Assembly: GCA_003158895.1 (NCBI GenBank)
Contig: PMLO01000024.1
Span: 62,542-73,090 of the forward strand
Direction: 5' to 3'
Source of the DNA: Propionibacteriaceae bacterium
GTDB lineage: Bacteria; Actinomycetota; Actinomycetes; Propionibacteriales; Propionibacteriaceae
Length of the DNA stretch: 10,549 bases
Both the position numbers and the translations under genes were made by a program. The notes beneath the pieces were generated by a model that made no database searches, was not told where the DNA came from, and saw only the letters and a list, made by a program, of their open reading frames with translations. Positions 5,273-10,549 of the stretch are shown in pieces. How positions within the stretch are numbered: position 1 is the first letter of the stretch; each line of letters begins with the position of its first letter.

Positions 5273-6220
5273 GTGCACGACCGACACAGCGAGATGTACG
5301 ACGTCGCAGTGCGTTACTACATCCAGAACGAGACGATGGAGGCCATCGCGCGCCAGCTGGGCAGGAGCAGATCCTCGGTCTCGAGGCTGCTCGCACAAGC
5401 GCGGGACACCGGCCTGGTACGGATCACGCTGCCCGACCATCCCGGGACGGACAGTGCCCCGGCACGGCGCATCGGTGATGATTTCAACGTACGGGTCCAC
5501 ATCGTGCCCGTCGGCGATGCGACGCCTGCGGCACGACTCGACCGGGTCGCGCGCATGGCGGCGGCGATCTTCGCGGACTCCGTCACCGATGACCAGATGA
5601 TCGGGGTCGCGTGGGGTACCACCCTCGCCACCGTCGTGAGGCACATCGATCGACGACCGACCAAGGGCACCACCGTCGTGCAGCTCAACGGAGGGGCGAA
5701 CGCCCGCGATCCCGGTACCGCGCACGTCGGCAGCATCCTCGAGGGCCTGAGCGCCGCGTTCGACGCATCGCTGGTGCACTTCCCCGTCCCCGCCTTCTTC
5801 GACTTCGTCGAGACCAAAGAGGCGATGTGGCAGGAGCGCTCGGTGAAGCACGTGCTCGAGATGCAGCATCGTCTCGATCTGGCGATCTTCGGTGTCGGGT
5901 CGTTCGCCAGCTCCATCCCGTCGCATGTCTACGCGGCCGGATACCTGGACGACGACGACATGGCTCAGCTGACCCGCGACAGGGCCGTGGGAGACGTCTG
6001 CACGGTGATGCTCCGCGAGGACGGCACCTGGGAGGACATCGCTCTCAACAGCCGTGCCACGGGGCTCGCACCGCGGGATCTGCGTCGCATCCCTAAGCGG
6101 ATCTGCGTGGCCTCCGACCCGCTACGCGCTGCGGCGGTGCTCGGTGCGCTCCGGCTCGGGGTCGTCACCGATTTGGTGATCGATGACCAGACGGCGGCGG
6201 CGGTCCTGACGCGGATGTAG
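5273..6220 (+). CDS. SorC-family transcriptional regulator, probable glycerol-gene regulator
   Basis: This 315-residue protein has the SorC/DeoR-type layout: an N-terminal helix-turn-helix at about 13-42 (TMEAIARQLGRSRSSVSRLLAQAR) and a NagB-like sugar-binding domain at about 65-313. Conserved family stretches are GVAWGTT (111-117), VVQLNGG (135-141), AIFGVGS (204-210), GDVCTVMLREDG (240-251) and the C-terminal SDPLRAAAVLGALRLGVVTDLVIDDQTA. The family usually senses phosphorylated sugars or polyol derivatives. Divergent placement from glpF-glpK makes glycerol or glycerol-3-phosphate metabolism the likely target, and several dyads in the spacer could be its sites. Whether it activates or represses cannot be read from sequence. 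The frame is open back to a TTG at 5213, but the SD, the candidate promoter and the normal family length favour GTG 5273. No clear terminator follows. Confidence 0.88.
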   Translation: MHDRHSEMYDVAVRYYIQNETMEAIARQLGRSRSSVSRLLAQARDTGLVRITLPDHPGTDSAPARRIGDDFNVRVHIVPVGDATPAARLDRVARMAAAIFADSVTDDQMIGVAWGTTLATVVRHIDRRPTKGTTVVQLNGGANARDPGTAHVGSILEGLSAAFDASLVHFPVPAFFDFVETKEAMWQERSVKHVLEMQHRLDLAIFGVGSFASSIPSHVYAAGYLDDDDMAQLTRDRAVGDVCTVMLREDGTWEDIALNSRATGLAPRDLRRIPKRICVASDPLRAAAVLGALRLGVVTDLVIDDQTAAAVLTRM

Positions 6221-6250
6221 GCGGACCGTCGTCATCGGGACCCTAAACCG

Positions 6251-6281
6251 TTGTGACCGGCGTTGGTCTCCCGCTTAGGGT
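6251..6281 (+). promoter_or_regulatory. Probable leaderless promoter of the acetyltransferase gene
   Basis: TTGTGA (6251-6256) and TAGGGT (6276-6281) are spaced by 19 bases. The ATG at 6290 lies 8 bases after the -10 box, where transcription would begin, so the mRNA is probably leaderless or nearly so. A CCCTAA/TTAGGG dyad (6241-6246 with 6275-6280) surrounds the box. Confidence 0.5.
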
Positions 6282-6289
6282 GGACGACC

Positions 6290-7450
6290 ATGGACTTCCA
6301 CCTCGCGGAGATCGACGTCACGAGCGACCCGAGCGCCCCGCTCTCCTGCTTCTGGGAGGGCGTTACGGCGCTGGGGCGTGCGCACTCCCTGGAGACGTTC
6401 GGGTACGAGGACTTCGCCACCACGGACAACGAGTCACGAGTGCGCAACCTCAGGGACATGCGGGAGCAGCGCCGCGTCGTGATGCTCGCGCTCGCTGGTC
6501 CTGAGCCCGACCTTGCGCATGGCCCGTACGGACACCACGTCGTGCCGGCTACGGGCGATGCGTCCGTGCAGCCGGACGACGTCCTTGGGGCCCTCGCGGT
6601 CGATGCGCCGATCCTCGACAACGAGCACATGGGCTACCTGGACCCCACTGTGCACCCCACGCATCGCGGGCACGGCATCGGCACCGCCCTGGTGAGCGAA
6701 GGAGAGCGGATCCTGAGCGAGTGGGACCGGACGACGATTCTCGTGTGGTCGATCGTCACACCCGCGATCTCCGAACAGGCCCAGGGGACGATCGTCGACC
6801 CGGCAGGCACTGTCCGACTGCGTACCGACGATCCCCGGGTCCGTTTCCCCCTCGACCGCGGCTACGCGTTCAGCCAGGCGGAGCGCCATAGTGTCCAGCC
6901 GCTGCCCGTACCCGAGGACGTCCTCGCCGCGGCCCTGACAGAGGCGGAGGCGAAGGCTGGCGGCGGGTACGAGCTCGTCCAGTTCGTCGGTCAGCCGCCC
7001 GAGGACCTCGCCGAGGGCCTGGCCCCGCTGTTCGCCGCGATGTCGACCGATCCCCCGCTGGGTGCTGTCGACTGGCGTCCGGAGGTGTGGGACGTCGAGC
7101 GGGTCTTACGTGCCTACGAGCAGATGGTTCGGGGCCACGAGCTGTACACGACGTTGGCCCGCCACATCGACAGCGGCGAGATCGCGGCGTTCACGCAGCT
7201 CAAGGGGCCGTACGACAAGCCGGAGGTCGTCTTCCAGGAGAACACGCTGGTCCTCGGGAAACACCGAGGCAACGCACTCGGGCTATGGATCAAGGCGGCC
7301 AACTGCGCGCTGATCTGGCGGGAGCGTCCCAGCTCGCGACGTGTTCACACGTGGAACGCCGACGAGAACGACTACATGCTCGCGATCAACACCCGCCTCG
7401 GCTACCACCGCCAGAGCATCGGCGCCGCCTGGCAGAAGGTGCTCCGCTGA
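6290..7450 (+). CDS. Two-domain GNAT acetyltransferase
   Basis: This 386-residue protein has two GCN5-related acetyltransferase domains in tandem. The N-terminal copy (about 1-200) carries the acetyl-CoA segment LDPTVHPTHRGHGIGTALVSEGERIL at about 117-142. The C-terminal copy (about 225-386) carries ENTLVLGKHRGNALGLWIKAANCALI at 317-342, followed by VHTWNADENDYMLAINTRLGYHR, a typical ending for actinobacterial GNATs. Tandem GNATs include the mycothiol synthase MshD, but the overall match here is closer to a general large actinobacterial GNAT group of unknown substrate, so none is assigned. The pyrophosphate-loop motif RGHGIG is intact in the first domain. In the second it is HRGNALG, also plausible. 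The start is ATG 6290. An in-frame TTG at 6263 lies upstream of the -10 box and is rejected. No partner gene is evident. Confidence 0.83.
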   Translation: MDFHLAEIDVTSDPSAPLSCFWEGVTALGRAHSLETFGYEDFATTDNESRVRNLRDMREQRRVVMLALAGPEPDLAHGPYGHHVVPATGDASVQPDDVLGALAVDAPILDNEHMGYLDPTVHPTHRGHGIGTALVSEGERILSEWDRTTILVWSIVTPAISEQAQGTIVDPAGTVRLRTDDPRVRFPLDRGYAFSQAERHSVQPLPVPEDVLAAALTEAEAKAGGGYELVQFVGQPPEDLAEGLAPLFAAMSTDPPLGAVDWRPEVWDVERVLRAYEQMVRGHELYTTLARHIDSGEIAAFTQLKGPYDKPEVVFQENTLVLGKHRGNALGLWIKAANCALIWRERPSSRRVHTWNADENDYMLAINTRLGYHRQSIGAAWQKVLR

Positions 7451-7452
7451 GG

Positions 7453-7476
7453 CTTGTATCAGACACTTGACACAAG
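7453..7476 (+). promoter_or_regulatory. Operator-like dyad, copy 1
   Basis: CTTGTATC (7453-7460), 8 spacer bases, then GACACAAG (7469-7476): an inverted repeat with one mismatch, of the same length and spacing as copy 2. It overlaps TTGACA (7468-7473), a perfect -35 box. It is the likely binding site of the YtrA-type regulator encoded in the same operon. Confidence 0.65.
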
Positions 7477-7495
7477 GGACCCGTCACGCGATTCT
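7468..7495 (+). promoter_or_regulatory. Candidate promoter of the membrane protein/GntR operon
   Basis: TTGACA (7468-7473) is a consensus -35. GATTCT (7490-7495), 16 bases further on, is a weak -10 that keeps the key A at position 2 and T at position 6. The -35 lies in dyad copy 1 and the -10 touches copy 2, so bound regulator would occlude polymerase. The -10 assignment is the uncertain part. Confidence 0.45.
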
Positions 7496-7517
7496 TGTAT
7501 CACATAGTCGATACAAG
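7494..7517 (+). promoter_or_regulatory. Operator-like dyad, copy 2
   Basis: CTTGTATC (7494-7501), 8 spacer bases, then GATACAAG (7510-7517): a perfect 8-bp inverted repeat. It begins 41 bp after copy 1, close to four helical turns, so both sites face the same side of the DNA. Its right arm merges with the AAGGAG ribosome site of the next gene. Confidence 0.68.
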
Positions 7518-7520
7518 GAG
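7515..7520 (+). promoter_or_regulatory. Ribosome binding site of the membrane protein gene
   Basis: AAGGAG lies 5 bases before ATG 7526, a near-perfect Shine-Dalgarno that fixes the start. It overlaps the end of dyad copy 2. Confidence 0.7.
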
Positions 7521-7525
7521 TCCTG

Positions 7526-8419
7526 ATGAGTCCCACAGTGGTCTTCCTGCTGTGCCTTCCAGCCCTGGTTCTCGGGGCGACTGTGGGCTGGAGGCGACGC
7601 CGAGTCGTCGTGATCGACACTCAGGCCCGGACGGTCCTCGCTCGCCTCCAGCGGCGTCGCGGTATCGCCGTGCTCCTGGGGCTCCTGATCGGTGGCGCAG
7701 CAGCGGCGGCCATGCTCGGCGTACAGAACGGTGACCTTGGCAGACTCGCGAGCATGGCACCGGCATCCGCTGGCGCCATCGCGGTCCTGGTGGTGGCCCT
7801 CGCCGAGTTGACGACCCCGCACCTGGAAGGCGAGGTCCGTACCGCCTCCTTGCAGAGCCGGCGGCGCCTGGAGGCCGTCGACGTACCCGCCGCACGCCTG
7901 GCGCTCGTGACCTTCGCGGCACTTGTCGTGGCGCTGTGGGTGGGCTGGGTGATGGGGAGCCCGGACGACATGGGAAGGGCCGGCCGAGCGATCTCGGCCG
8001 TCTGCGGAACGACCAGTTCGGGCGGGGGTCCCTGGCCCGGCTCGTTCTACGGTGGGCTCATGCTGCTGGCGGCCGCGGTGGTGGCACTCGCCACGTTCGC
8101 CGCCGTCGCCGCTGTCGCAGAACGCCCACGGGTGGGCACCACCAGCCTGGAGACGGACACGCGGCTCCGACGCGCAGCCACGGCCCAGATACTGCTGGTG
8201 AGCACCGCATCGGCGGCCTGCACCCTCGTGCCGGTGGCCGGCCTCATGACGTCAGGGCTCCTCGGGCTCACATGCCATCCCTGGTGGTACGTACCGCTCG
8301 GCGCGTTCTGGGGCGTCGTGATGCTCGTCGCGGCCGGGGTGGCGGCCGCATGCCTCGGCACGGCCCTGTGGGGGCCTCGCACGGTGAGCAACGTCGAGGA
8401 GCCGGTGGTCGTCCGATGA
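7526..8419 (+). CDS. Polytopic membrane protein of unknown function, in operon with a YtrA-type regulator
   Basis: I do not recognise this 297-residue protein. Hydrophobic segments at about 3-21, 46-65, 76-95, 123-143, 174-198, 218-243 and 255-282 suggest six or seven membrane helices. Loops contain basic clusters (WRRRR at 22-26, QRRR at 42-45, SRRR at 111-114), which by the positive-inside rule would be cytoplasmic. The loop at 144-173 is the largest Gly/Ser-rich non-membrane stretch and, with the segment at 245-253, holds the outer-side candidate Cys160 and Cys250. No ATP-binding motif, protease motif or transporter signature is seen, so it is not the ABC ATPase often paired with YtrA regulators. 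Start ATG 7526 is fixed by AAGGAG. The stop overlaps the start of the GntR gene by 4 bases (ATGA), indicating coupled translation. The promoter carries two operator-like dyads, so expression is probably under control of its downstream partner. The product could be a stress-inducible or drug-inducible membrane factor, which is speculative. Confidence 0.75.
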   Translation: MSPTVVFLLCLPALVLGATVGWRRRRVVVIDTQARTVLARLQRRRGIAVLLGLLIGGAAAAAMLGVQNGDLGRLASMAPASAGAIAVLVVALAELTTPHLEGEVRTASLQSRRRLEAVDVPAARLALVTFAALVVALWVGWVMGSPDDMGRAGRAISAVCGTTSSGGGPWPGSFYGGLMLLAAAVVALATFAAVAAVAERPRVGTTSLETDTRLRRAATAQILLVSTASAACTLVPVAGLMTSGLLGLTCHPWWYVPLGAFWGVVMLVAAGVAAACLGTALWGPRTVSNVEEPVVVR

Positions 8420-8784
8420 GCTTCGAGCTGCAGCTGACCGTCGCCTTGGGAGACCCGACGCCACCGTACGAGCAGGTCCGGCGTCAGCTCGCCGGGCACA
8501 TCGAGGCGGGCCGGTTGCTCTCCGGCACGAGACTCCCGTCCGTACGGCAGCTCGCTGCCGACCTCGGGTTGGCCGCGGGCACTGTCGCTCGGGCCTACCG
8601 AGAGCTCGAAGAGGCCGGGCTCATCACGACCGGACGCGCCAGAGGAACGCATGTGACGCAGGGGCGTGGACGCACGGCGTTCCCCAACGACGTCACGAAG
8701 GCCGCCGGAGCGCTGGCAGCAGTGGCGAAGAGCCGTGGGGTCAGCATCGACGCCGCGATCGAGTCGCTGCGCAGCGCCTGGTAG
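8416..8784 (+). CDS. Short GntR-family regulator, YtrA subfamily
   Basis: This 122-residue regulator has an N-terminal winged helix-turn-helix at about 17-85, with the GntR pattern PPYEQVRRQLAGHIEAGRL, LPSVRQLAADLGLAAGTVARAYRELEEAGLI and the wing TTGRARGTHV. Only about 35 residues follow, predicted as one or two helices (DVTKAAGALAAVAKSRG and SIDAAIESLRSAW). It therefore lacks the large effector domain of FadR, HutC or MocR types and fits the YtrA subfamily, whose short tail serves dimerisation. YtrA members usually repress their own operon, often with membrane or ABC transporter genes. Here the start codon overlaps the stop of the membrane protein gene, and the two CTTGTATC dyads upstream of that gene are the likely autoregulatory targets. 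It ends 6 bases before the convergent map stop codon. Confidence 0.9.
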   Translation: MSFELQLTVALGDPTPPYEQVRRQLAGHIEAGRLLSGTRLPSVRQLAADLGLAAGTVARAYRELEEAGLITTGRARGTHVTQGRGRTAFPNDVTKAAGALAAVAKSRGVSIDAAIESLRSAW

Positions 8785-8790
8785 TCCGAG

Positions 8791-9636
8791 TCAGTCGCCG
8801 AGCGGGGCGAAGCGGCCGCCGGCGGCCTTGAGGATCGACTCGCCGCCATCCTCGGCAGTCAGCACCCAGCACCCTCCAGGGGTCACCGCGACAGTGTGTT
8901 CCCAGTGGCAGGCCACCTTGCCGTCACGGGTGACCACGGTCCAGTCGTCGTCCAGGACGTCCGTACCGGGGCTGCCGAGCGTCACCATCGGCTCGACCGC
9001 GACCGCAGCGCCAACCGGCAGCTTCGGGCCGCGGCCCGGTCGCCCGAGGTTGGGCACGTCGGGATGCATGTGCATGCTGGTGCCGATGCCGTGGCCCGTG
9101 TACTCGGCGACGATCCCGTACCGGCTGGGCGCCGCGCGGATGTACGACTGGACCGCGGACGAGATGTCCCCCACGGTCACCTCAGGTCGTACACGCGCCA
9201 GACCGGCCGCCAGGGACAGTCGGGTGACATCGCTGAGGGTGAGCCCTTCGGGGGACACGTCGCCGACGGCCACCGTCAGCGCTGCGTCACCGTGGAAACC
9301 GTCGACGATCGCACCGAAATCGATGGACAGCAGGTCGCCGCTCACCAGCACTCGGGGGCCAGGGATCCCGTGGACGATCTCGTCGTTGACCGAGAGGCAG
9401 ACGACGGCGGGGTACGGCGGGATGCCGAAGCCCACGTCGTAGTTGAGGAAGTTCGACGTCGCGCCCTCGCGGTCGAGCACCTCGCGGGCCACCACATCGA
9501 GCTCTGCGGTCGTCGTACCGGGCACGGCAGCGGCCGCCATCTCCGCGAGCGCACGCGCCACCACAAGCCCCGCCCGACGCATCACACGGAGCTCGTCCGG
9601 GCTCTTGATCTCGAGACCGGCGACGGTGCGAGGCAT
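8791..9636 (-). CDS. map: Methionine aminopeptidase, type I
   Basis: This cytoplasmic metallo-enzyme removes the initiator methionine from nascent proteins with small second residues. The 281 residues show the pita-bread fold and the five metal ligands: Asp106 (SIDFGAIVDG), Asp117 (FHGDAALT), His182 (GHGIGTSMH), Glu215 (AVEPMVT) and Glu246 (HWEHTVAV). Their spacing, 11, 65, 33 and 31, is close to the E. coli enzyme. His89 in DEIVHGIP matches the substrate-binding His. No N-terminal zinc-finger or SH3-binding extension is present, and the insert typical of type II is missing. The ATG overlaps the adk stop by one base (TGATG), with AAGG 5 bases upstream, so translation is coupled to adk. In many actinobacteria infA and ribosomal-protein genes follow, but here map is the last gene before a convergent unit. 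Confidence 0.97.
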   Translation of the reverse strand: MPRTVAGLEIKSPDELRVMRRAGLVVARALAEMAAAAVPGTTTAELDVVAREVLDREGATSNFLNYDVGFGIPPYPAVVCLSVNDEIVHGIPGPRVLVSGDLLSIDFGAIVDGFHGDAALTVAVGDVSPEGLTLSDVTRLSLAAGLARVRPEVTVGDISSAVQSYIRAAPSRYGIVAEYTGHGIGTSMHMHPDVPNLGRPGRGPKLPVGAAVAVEPMVTLGSPGTDVLDDDWTVVTRDGKVACHWEHTVAVTPGGCWVLTAEDGGESILKAAGGRFAPLGD

Positions 9637-10202
9637 CAGACCTTGACGGCGTCGAGCGACGCCGCGATGCGGTCGGTCACCTCGTCCACGGTGCCGTTGC
9701 CATCGACAGCGACGATGAGGCCGGCCGCGCGGTAGTGGGCGAGCAACGGCTCGGTGGCCTTGGTGTACACCTCCATGCGGTGCCGGATCGTCGTCTCGTT
9801 GTCATCGGGACGGTTCTCGATCTCGGCGCGCTTGAGCATGCGCGCCACGAGGGGCTCCATGTCGGCTTCGAGGGACAGCACGGCGTTGAGGCCGCTCGCA
9901 CCCAGGATCCGGTCGAGTGCCTCGACCTGGTGCATCGTGCGCGGGAAGCCGTCGAGGAGGAAACCGTTCGCGCAGTCGGGCTCGGCCAGCCGATCAGCGA
10001 CGATCGCCTCGGTGACGTCATCCGGGACGTAGTCGCCGGCGTCGATGATCCGCTTGACCTCGAGACCGAGGGCCGTGCCCCGGGTGATGTTCGAGCGGAA
10101 GATCTCGCCCGTGGAGATCGTCGGAATGCCGAGTCGCGCGGCGATACGAACTGCCTGCGTGCCCTTCCCAGCACCGGGAGGACCCATGATCAAGAGACGC
10201 AC
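9636..10202 (-). CDS. adk: Adenylate kinase
   Basis: This enzyme converts AMP and ATP to two ADP in the cytoplasm. The 188 residues carry the P-loop GPPGAGKGTQ (7-16), the AMP-binding segment STGEIFR (30-36), the signature DGFPRT (84-89) with Arg88, and Arg125, Arg131 and Arg140 around the lid. The lid is the short form (RAEIENRPDDNE), without the zinc-binding Cys cluster seen in long-lid enzymes of Bacillus type, which is usual for actinobacteria. The start is the GTG at 10200-10202. It is preceded by AAGGAAA (10208-10214) at suitable distance, and the reading MRLLIMGPP agrees with the family's N-terminus. The gene lies between secY (80-base gap) and map (one-base overlap), the classic order at the end of the spc-type ribosomal cluster. 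Confidence 0.97.
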   Translation of the reverse strand: MRLLIMGPPGAGKGTQAVRIAARLGIPTISTGEIFRSNITRGTALGLEVKRIIDAGDYVPDDVTEAIVADRLAEPDCANGFLLDGFPRTMHQVEALDRILGASGLNAVLSLEADMEPLVARMLKRAEIENRPDDNETTIRHRMEVYTKATEPLLAHYRAAGLIVAVDGNGTVDEVTDRIAASLDAVKV

Positions 10203-10257
10203 AGTGGTTTCCTTGCTTCGTGAGAGGTTCGCCTCACACTAACCAACGCACCCACTC

Positions 10258-10272
10258 CCCCGACCGGCGGGG
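10258..10272 (-). repeat. Small hairpin between secY and adk
   Basis: CCCCG (10258-10262) and CGGGG (10268-10272) form a 5-bp stem with a 5-base loop, just after the secY stop codon. It is too short and lacks a T run, so it is not called a terminator. Read-through from secY into adk is likely. The rest of the 80-base spacer holds the adk ribosome site and a 4-bp hairpin GAGG/CCTC around TTCG. Confidence 0.3.
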
Positions 10273-10282
10273 TAGCTCAAGC

Positions 10283-10549
10283 TCAGCGCAGGAAGCCCTC
10301 GTAGTTGCGTTGCTGCAGTTGACTCTCCACCTGTTTCACCGTGTCGAGGCCGACGCCCACAATGATGAGGATCGATGTGCCGCCGAAGACGAATTTCTGA
10401 CTGGTGTTGAGCAGGACGATGGCGAGCGTCGGGATCATCGCGATGATCGCGAGGTACAGCGAACCGGGCAACGTGAGCCTGCTGAGGACGTACCCCAGGT
10501 AGCGCTCGGTGGGCTTGCCGGCCCGGTAGCTGGGGATGAAGCCGCCGTA
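10283..10549 (-). CDS. secY: Preprotein translocase subunit SecY, C-terminal part
   Basis: SecY is the channel-forming inner-membrane subunit of the Sec translocon. Only the last 88 residues are inside the window, and the frame stays open to the right edge. The visible part begins YGGFIPSYRAGKPTERYLGYVLSR, the cytoplasmic loop before the ninth helix, which includes the family's GxRPG-like region (here with SYRAG). Then come LPGSLYLAIIAMIPTLAIVLL, the helix with FGGTSILIIVGVGLDTVKQVESQL, and a short tail QQRNYEGFLR. The two hydrophobic helices and the GGTS-ILI-VGV-D-T-QVESQL pattern are diagnostic. It is upstream of adk and map in the same direction, as in most actinobacteria. Genes for the earlier ribosomal cluster should lie just right of the window. 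Confidence 0.96.
   Translation of the reverse strand, partial: YGGFIPSYRAGKPTERYLGYVLSRLTLPGSLYLAIIAMIPTLAIVLLNTSQKFVFGGTSILIIVGVGLDTVKQVESQLQQRNYEGFLR

Noticed and set aside
6263..6289. TTG at 6263 as start of the GNAT gene
   Set aside because: It lies upstream of the likely -10 box TAGGGT. ATG 6290 fits a leaderless start.
10268..10290. GGGGTAGCTCAAGCTCAG resembling the start of a tRNA (GGGGxxTAGCTCAG)
   Set aside because: No acceptor, anticodon or T-arm can be completed, and the segment runs into the secY stop codon and C-terminal codons.
1..10549. CRISPR array, transposon ends, integrase or prophage genes
   Set aside because: No regularly spaced repeats, no transposase-like protein and no terminal inverted repeats were seen. 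The only paired repeats are the two operator dyads at 7453 and 7494.

Overview
The window is high-GC DNA from an actinobacterium. The codons are strongly G/C-ending, GTG starts are used, several start codons look leaderless, and the secY-adk-map order with a short-LID adenylate kinase is typical of Actinomycetota. A Nocardioidaceae-like (Propionibacteriales) origin is my guess from overall protein character and is not demonstrated. The window is densely coding. No tRNA, rRNA, CRISPR array, transposase or integrase is visible.

Layout, left to right. (1) 1-909 (+): the 3' part of a protein made of tandem YbjQ-like domains, cut by the window edge. (2) 912-2111 (-): a D-2-hydroxyacid dehydrogenase with a C-terminal ACT domain (3-phosphoglycerate dehydrogenase-like), convergent with the first gene. 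(3) 2161-2523 (-): a small VOC/glyoxalase-fold protein. (4) 2655-5039 (-): a glycerol uptake cassette, glpF then glpK, with a hairpin between the genes and a long hairpin after glpK. (5) 5040-5272: a divergent control region rich in inverted repeats. (6) 5273-6220 (+): a SorC-family effector-binding regulator. (7) 6290-7450 (+): a two-domain GNAT acetyltransferase behind a probable leaderless promoter. (8) 7453-8784 (+): an unrecognised polytopic membrane protein overlapping by 4 bases a short YtrA-type GntR regulator. Both follow two tandem copies of a 24-bp inverted repeat. (9) 8791-10549 (-): map, adk and the C-terminal end of secY, a housekeeping cluster linked to the ribosomal-protein region.

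How the parts work together. GlpF admits glycerol and GlpK traps it as glycerol-3-phosphate. The divergent SorC regulator is the obvious candidate sensor, since this family usually binds phosphorylated sugars or related small effectors. No glpD is present next to glpK, so the oxidation step must be encoded elsewhere. SecY, Adk and Map serve protein export, adenylate balance and N-terminal methionine removal.

The least explained part is the membrane protein/YtrA-type regulator pair. Its promoter carries two near-identical dyads, CTTGTATC-N8-GA(T/C)ACAAG, 41 bp apart, which look like a cooperative autoregulatory operator. Nothing seen proves a wholly new system. This module, the palindrome-rich glycerol control region and the multi-repeat YbjQ-like protein are the places that deserve a second look.
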